Source of the DNA: Paraburkholderia phosphatilytica
GTDB lineage: Bacteria > Pseudomonadota > Gammaproteobacteria > Burkholderiales > Burkholderiaceae
DNA length: 64,000 nucleotides
Direction: 5' to 3'
Assembly: GCF_003443895.1 (NCBI RefSeq)
Contig: NZ_QQOA01000024.1
Location: 56,785-120,784 of the forward strand
Shown piece after piece: positions 60,714-64,000 of this stretch (its first letter is position 1; each line of letters begins with the position of its first letter). The position numbers and the translations under genes are program-made. The notes beneath the pieces were generated by a model. It saw only the letters and a list, made by a program, of their open reading frames with translations. It was not told where the DNA came from and ran no database searches.

Positions 60714-61931
60714 GTGGATGCCAGCTTCATTGTCAATCAGTTTGCCCCGATAGGGCTAACGCTCGACCGGATAGGTCCGTTCCGGGAGCGAGTGGAGCAT
60801 TTCGATTTCCAGGTTGGTGGCGAACCTTCTAATTTCTATTTGCTTCTTAGCGCAAATGGTAGGGGCAAGACGCACATCTTGGAGGTCATGGCAGCCTTGA
60901 TGGGGATACTCGGCCGTAACCCTAATGCCGCTGCCGCACCAATCGGTTTCGAACCGCTGGATAAGGGGGATGGTCGCGCTCAGTGGGACATTCTTATCAG
61001 CTATACGAATGAGGGTGTTCATCGAACGGAGGTCCTTTCCATTTTCGGCGGAAGAGCTGACGAAGAGGTTTGGTTCTATCCCTGGGCGGAGGAGCAACTG
61101 GCGGCGGTTGGAGCGACCAGCTGGCGACGTGTCGGCGTCATACGACGCGGATCGGGCGAGCATAGGTGGATTGGGCTAAACGATGACTGGACCCGTGAAT
61201 TTCTGCTGTGGCTTAACGACATGGTGGGGGAAAACTTGGAGGGCTTTGCGGGGTCGCCCATAACGGCTCCTACGCTCATCTATTTCCCGGCGTACCGCGA
61301 TGTTGTTGCTCTCCCTGCCGATGAGCGAAGAGCAATCGAGGCCCCACAAGATTGGAATTACCGACCTGTGCACGTGTTTCGGCAAGAAGGACGGCAATGG
61401 CGTGAGTCATTGGACAATCTGCTCGTGTGGCTTCTCTGGTTAGACGATGGACGTTATGAGGCAGCGCTTGAGCTGGTCAATGCGACTGTTTTCCTGGAAA
61501 CCGGTAAGCGTCTAGCTGGCATTCGAGATCGAAACGAATTGGTGGCCCGTGTTGAGTGTGGCTCTCCCAGCAACTACCATCGCCTTGACCAACTGAGCAG
61601 CGGCGAGAAAAGCCTGCTACAGATTTTCCTGCGTCTCGGCGCGCATATGACGTCGAACACAATTCTCATCATTGATGAGGTCGATGCTCACCTCCATACG
61701 CAATGGCGCTCTCGGATTGCACTTAGGCTCAAGGACATGTTGCGTTCGCAGCCTGGGATGTCGGTTTTTATTGCCAGCCATGCTTTTGAGGTCATAGATG
61801 TGTTTAACGTCGAAACCCAGGAAGTCGGTCTACGGAAATCCGGATACATCATCGAAACTGCAGAAGAGGAAGAGCGCGCCGAGAAAATAAGGCAGGAGGC
61901 CGCTTTTATCTACAAGAGCGCGGAGGACTAA
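60714..61931 (+). CDS. AAA15/ABC-type ATPase, AriA-like (PARIS) candidate
   Basis: A GTG start at 60714 gives 405 residues. Walker A SANGRGKT is at 46-53, the SSGEKS signature at 295-300, the IIDEVD Walker B at 319-324 and the H-loop SH at 355-356. This is the overall form of OLD/SMC-like AAA_15 ATPases. It is three bases after the DndE-FtsK gene and six before the DUF4435 gene. AriA of PARIS is an ABC-type ATPase paired with DUF4435 AriB. Pairing and motif order fit. In PARIS the ATPase senses phage anti-restriction proteins and frees AriB. Sequence homology was not tested. Confidence 0.8.
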   Translation: MDASFIVNQFAPIGLTLDRIGPFRERVEHFDFQVGGEPSNFYLLLSANGRGKTHILEVMAALMGILGRNPNAAAAPIGFEPLDKGDGRAQWDILISYTNEGVHRTEVLSIFGGRADEEVWFYPWAEEQLAAVGATSWRRVGVIRRGSGEHRWIGLNDDWTREFLLWLNDMVGENLEGFAGSPITAPTLIYFPAYRDVVALPADERRAIEAPQDWNYRPVHVFRQEGRQWRESLDNLLVWLLWLDDGRYEAALELVNATVFLETGKRLAGIRDRNELVARVECGSPSNYHRLDQLSSGEKSLLQIFLRLGAHMTSNTILIIDEVDAHLHTQWRSRIALRLKDMLRSQPGMSVFIASHAFEVIDVFNVETQEVGLRKSGYIIETAEEEERAEKIRQEAAFIYKSAED

Positions 61932-61937
61932 CGCGAG

Positions 61938-62798
61938 ATGGCAAGTCTAACGGGGCAAGGACTTACAAGTAGCCAAATCAAGAGCCGATACGCGAAAAGG
62001 ATTGAAGTTTTTATCGAGGGTCTGGATGACATTGCTGTGTATGGGACCTTCTGGTTCAAACATCTGGCCGACCGGCTACAGTTTCGGTTGGCCGAAGACG
62101 GTCCTGCAAAGCACTCAGGATGCGTAGGCGTTGAAAAGAATGTTGCGATTCAGCGGACTGCAGGGATAGATGCTTACGGGATAATCGACAGAGATTCCCT
62201 GGAGGACATCCCTATCGCATGCGCCACCGACGACAACGCTTTCCTTGCATTCAATCGCGCTCGCGATCCTTACGTGTATTTTACGTTACGGTGGGAATTG
62301 GAAAATTATCTCGTTGACCCAGCGACATGGGAACGTGAACGAGTGGATTTGCTGCATAGGGGAGCCGGTCAACGTCTGGACCAAGAAGTAGTTGAAGAAC
62401 TGGTCGCGCATTGTGAGGCATTGATCCCGCACGCAGCTGCAAATGCGTTCCGAAAAGAGCGCGGACAACCAAAGCTGGGTGACGGTGCGTGCCGCGTATA
62501 TGCGGACAGGGTTGAAGTTCAACGGTTCCTCGACACAAACATCCTCGCCGGCCTCAACGACACAGAGCGGGCGGAGTATGACGCTTGGGTGCAGCGCATC
62601 GAGGCATTCGACGAGCCGACGGCACCACCGGCTGAACGCTTGATAAAGCTCTGCCGCCGAATCCACGGTAAAGCGTTGCTTGACCGGTTCTGTTACAGGC
62701 ACAGGCTGCAAGTTGACATACGGTTTGCAGTTGCACGAGTCCTCTCCGGGAACGTCCCAAGCGAACTCAACGACGCGATATCCGGTTGGATTGGGTGA
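61938..62798 (+). CDS. DUF4435 TOPRIM-type protein, AriB-like effector candidate
   Basis: This 286-residue protein has the TOPRIM-type acidic set: Glu27 in VFIEGLDD, Asp84 and Asp86 in GIIDRDS, and an RWELENYLV motif at 118-126 typical of DUF4435. In PARIS the AriB TOPRIM nuclease cuts host tRNA when freed from AriA. The key residues are present here, so it may be an active nuclease. It is the last gene of the operon, and 240 bases without gene follow. Confidence 0.82.
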   Translation: MASLTGQGLTSSQIKSRYAKRIEVFIEGLDDIAVYGTFWFKHLADRLQFRLAEDGPAKHSGCVGVEKNVAIQRTAGIDAYGIIDRDSLEDIPIACATDDNAFLAFNRARDPYVYFTLRWELENYLVDPATWERERVDLLHRGAGQRLDQEVVEELVAHCEALIPHAAANAFRKERGQPKLGDGACRVYADRVEVQRFLDTNILAGLNDTERAEYDAWVQRIEAFDEPTAPPAERLIKLCRRIHGKALLDRFCYRHRLQVDIRFAVARVLSGNVPSELNDAISGWIG

Positions 62799-63037
62799 GG
62801 GTGGTTTTGTCGGCATTGGTGACGGTATCGTCGACACGCAAGCTGGCCAGAGCCCCGTCCCCGCGAGGATGTGGGCAGCGTATTGACCATCGAGTGGGAA
62901 TAGACGAAATATTTCGCGATAGCCTACCGCAGAGGCACTCAGTGCTCAGTGTCACATGCGACGCTTCTGTCACCGCGATATCATCCCGGTTGCCACGTGT
63001 GGCATAGTGCGGGCACTGTTACGACGATGGGGAAGCG

Positions 63038-63775
63038 ATGGCTACGCTAGAAAATATCCAGGCAAAGATTGTTCGGCTGCAGGCCGAGGCAGAAGCAATC
63101 GTAAAGAAGCAGTCGTTAGCAGTTGTTGGCAAGATCGGCGAATTGATGGAAAAGCATGGTCTGACGTTGGCCGATCTTGAATCACACCTCGGTGGCAGAA
63201 AGCGCCGCCGGAAAGCGGCCGGCGTAAAGGCTGCCGGCAAGGGAAATGGTACGGCAAAGTACGTTGATCCGAAGAGCGGAGCGACGTGGACCGGTCGCGG
63301 TCGTGCACCGGCCTGGATTGCCAATGCCAAGAACCGAAACAGATTTTTGATTGATGCCAGTGCGCAGCATCCGGTGAGCGCTGCCGAAAGACAAAGCAAA
63401 GCCGGAAACTACGTTCACGGGCCGCAGATGCCAAAGTATCGCGATCCGGAAACGGGTGCAACGTGGAGCGGACGGGGACGAGCACCGGCGTGGCTGGTGG
63501 AGGCCAAGGACCGAGATGTATTTCTGATCGAAGGCAGCGGCAAAGCGGTGCGTAAGGCGACGACCGCGAGGAAGTCCACAGCGAAGAAGACGGCTGCGAA
63601 AAAACTCGTAGCCAGAAAAGCCACTTCCGGAAAAGCGGTGGCGGGGGCCGTTCCCACGGTAAAGCGTGCGGGGAGGCCGAGGACTTCGACGGCGAAGAAG
63701 ACTGCGTCTGCGTCCAAAAGAGCGACTGCAAAGGCGGATGACAACGCTGTAGCGAGCGCAGAAGCACCGAACTAA
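63038..63775 (+). CDS. H-NS-family protein with two DNA-binding domains and a basic tail
   Basis: This 245-residue protein has an N-terminal dimerisation helix (about 1-55). Two copies of the H-NS DNA-binding motif follow: YVDPKSGATWTGRGRAPAWI (75-94) and YRDPETGATWSGRGRAPAWL (134-153). The last 75 residues are a Lys/Ala-rich, histone H1-like tail with a GRPR AT-hook-like word. Standard proteins of this group (about 95-130 residues) have one such domain. It may silence the neighbouring AT-rich island DNA. Confidence 0.9.
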   Translation: MATLENIQAKIVRLQAEAEAIVKKQSLAVVGKIGELMEKHGLTLADLESHLGGRKRRRKAAGVKAAGKGNGTAKYVDPKSGATWTGRGRAPAWIANAKNRNRFLIDASAQHPVSAAERQSKAGNYVHGPQMPKYRDPETGATWSGRGRAPAWLVEAKDRDVFLIEGSGKAVRKATTARKSTAKKTAAKKLVARKATSGKAVAGAVPTVKRAGRPRTSTAKKTASASKRATAKADDNAVASAEAPN

Positions 63776-63904
63776 GCGCGGTCGGCGCGCTGGCTGCGCG
63801 GAACCGCCGATAACTGCTTAATATCATTTGGTCGTTGCGAAATTGAGACAGCGTGACGAAGCCACGAAGGGCACTAGTCCATTGCGTCATTGAAAAGGCA
63901 CCCT

Positions 63905-64000
63905 ATGTGGTATTCAATGAAATGCATGGAAAAGATGAATCTGACGGCGCTTGAGCGCGAGCAATTGCTCTCAGCAACTCGCAGCCAGACAGTGCGCGCC
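63905..64000 (+). CDS. Possible IS630-type transposase start (partial, right edge)
   Basis: The frame MWYSMKCMEKMNLTALEREQLLSATRSQTVRA runs to the window edge. The LTALEREQLLSATRSQTVRA part resembles the start of IS630-like transposases. The frame is too short to be sure. The gap 63776-63904 shows no gene. Confidence 0.4.
   Translation, partial: MWYSMKCMEKMNLTALEREQLLSATRSQTVRA

Noticed and set aside
1..64000. CRISPR arrays, tRNA and rRNA genes
   Set aside because: No spaced direct-repeat array of CRISPR type and no recognisable tRNA or rRNA sequence was seen. The 15-bp repeats at 55344-55403 have no spacers.

Overview
The window looks like a high-GC Burkholderiaceae genome (Burkholderia, Paraburkholderia, Trinickia or Mycetohabitans type). 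It carries a complete Hrp-type type III secretion system (T3SS) with Ralstonia/Xanthomonas gene order, an AraC-type HrpB regulator, PIP/hrpII boxes, H-NS with the beta-proteobacterial C-terminal motif, and IS types common in this group. The assignment comes from gene content and is an inference.

Layout. (1) 1-25629 is the hrp island. It starts with an ankyrin-repeat candidate effector that runs off the left edge, a membrane protein and a nonsense-disrupted histidine phosphatase. A minus-strand operon follows (sctU-V-P-Q-R-S-hpaA-sctD-hrpD6-like, then a small pilin-like gene and hpaB). A divergent plus-strand operon (hrpB1-hrpB2-sctJ-K-L-N-O-T) leads into hrpB and sctC. Two perfect PIP boxes sit between the divergent operons. 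A harpin-like protein and a repeat-containing translocator candidate follow. An almost identical copy of the small pilin-like gene lies in inverted orientation on the far side of hpaB.

(2) 25630-37000 is a regulatory region built from two related modules. Each has an ECF sigma factor with a zinc-finger-type anti-sigma factor, an OmpR/HrpG-like regulator and a tiny protein encoded next to that regulator. Module A carries an anti-sigma gene cut by an amber codon and a lipoprotein equal to only the N-terminal part of module B's subtilisin-like protease. Both ECF genes and the module A lipoprotein gene share an upstream element, GCAAC-N19-ACCTAC (ACTCAC in the third). (3) 37221-42254 is one very large gene of unknown function, a candidate effector.

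(4) 42255-46396 is an IS graveyard: IS110, ISNCY-like and IS91 remnants, a 32-bp perfect palindrome and a tyrosine-recombinase tail. (5) 46397-51502 holds plasmid/ICE-type genes: three mobilisation-type genes including a ParA-like ATPase, a large ParB-like protein and a DUF932 protein. A gene-poor kilobase with a 91-bp hairpin follows.

(6) 52668-62798 is a visibly less GC-rich defence island, the most interesting part. A divergent large methyltransferase-fold protein and an XRE regulator flank four 15-bp direct repeats. Next come dndC, dndD, a gene fusing a DndE-like domain to an FtsK-like translocase, an ABC/AAA15-type ATPase and a DUF4435 TOPRIM-like protein. The last two look like the AriA/AriB pair of PARIS, placed where DndFGH restriction genes might be expected. 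No dndA, dndB or dndFGH is visible. (7) The right edge has an H-NS-family protein with two DNA-binding domains and the start of a possible transposase.

Functions are assigned from motifs and context read by eye. No database search was run.
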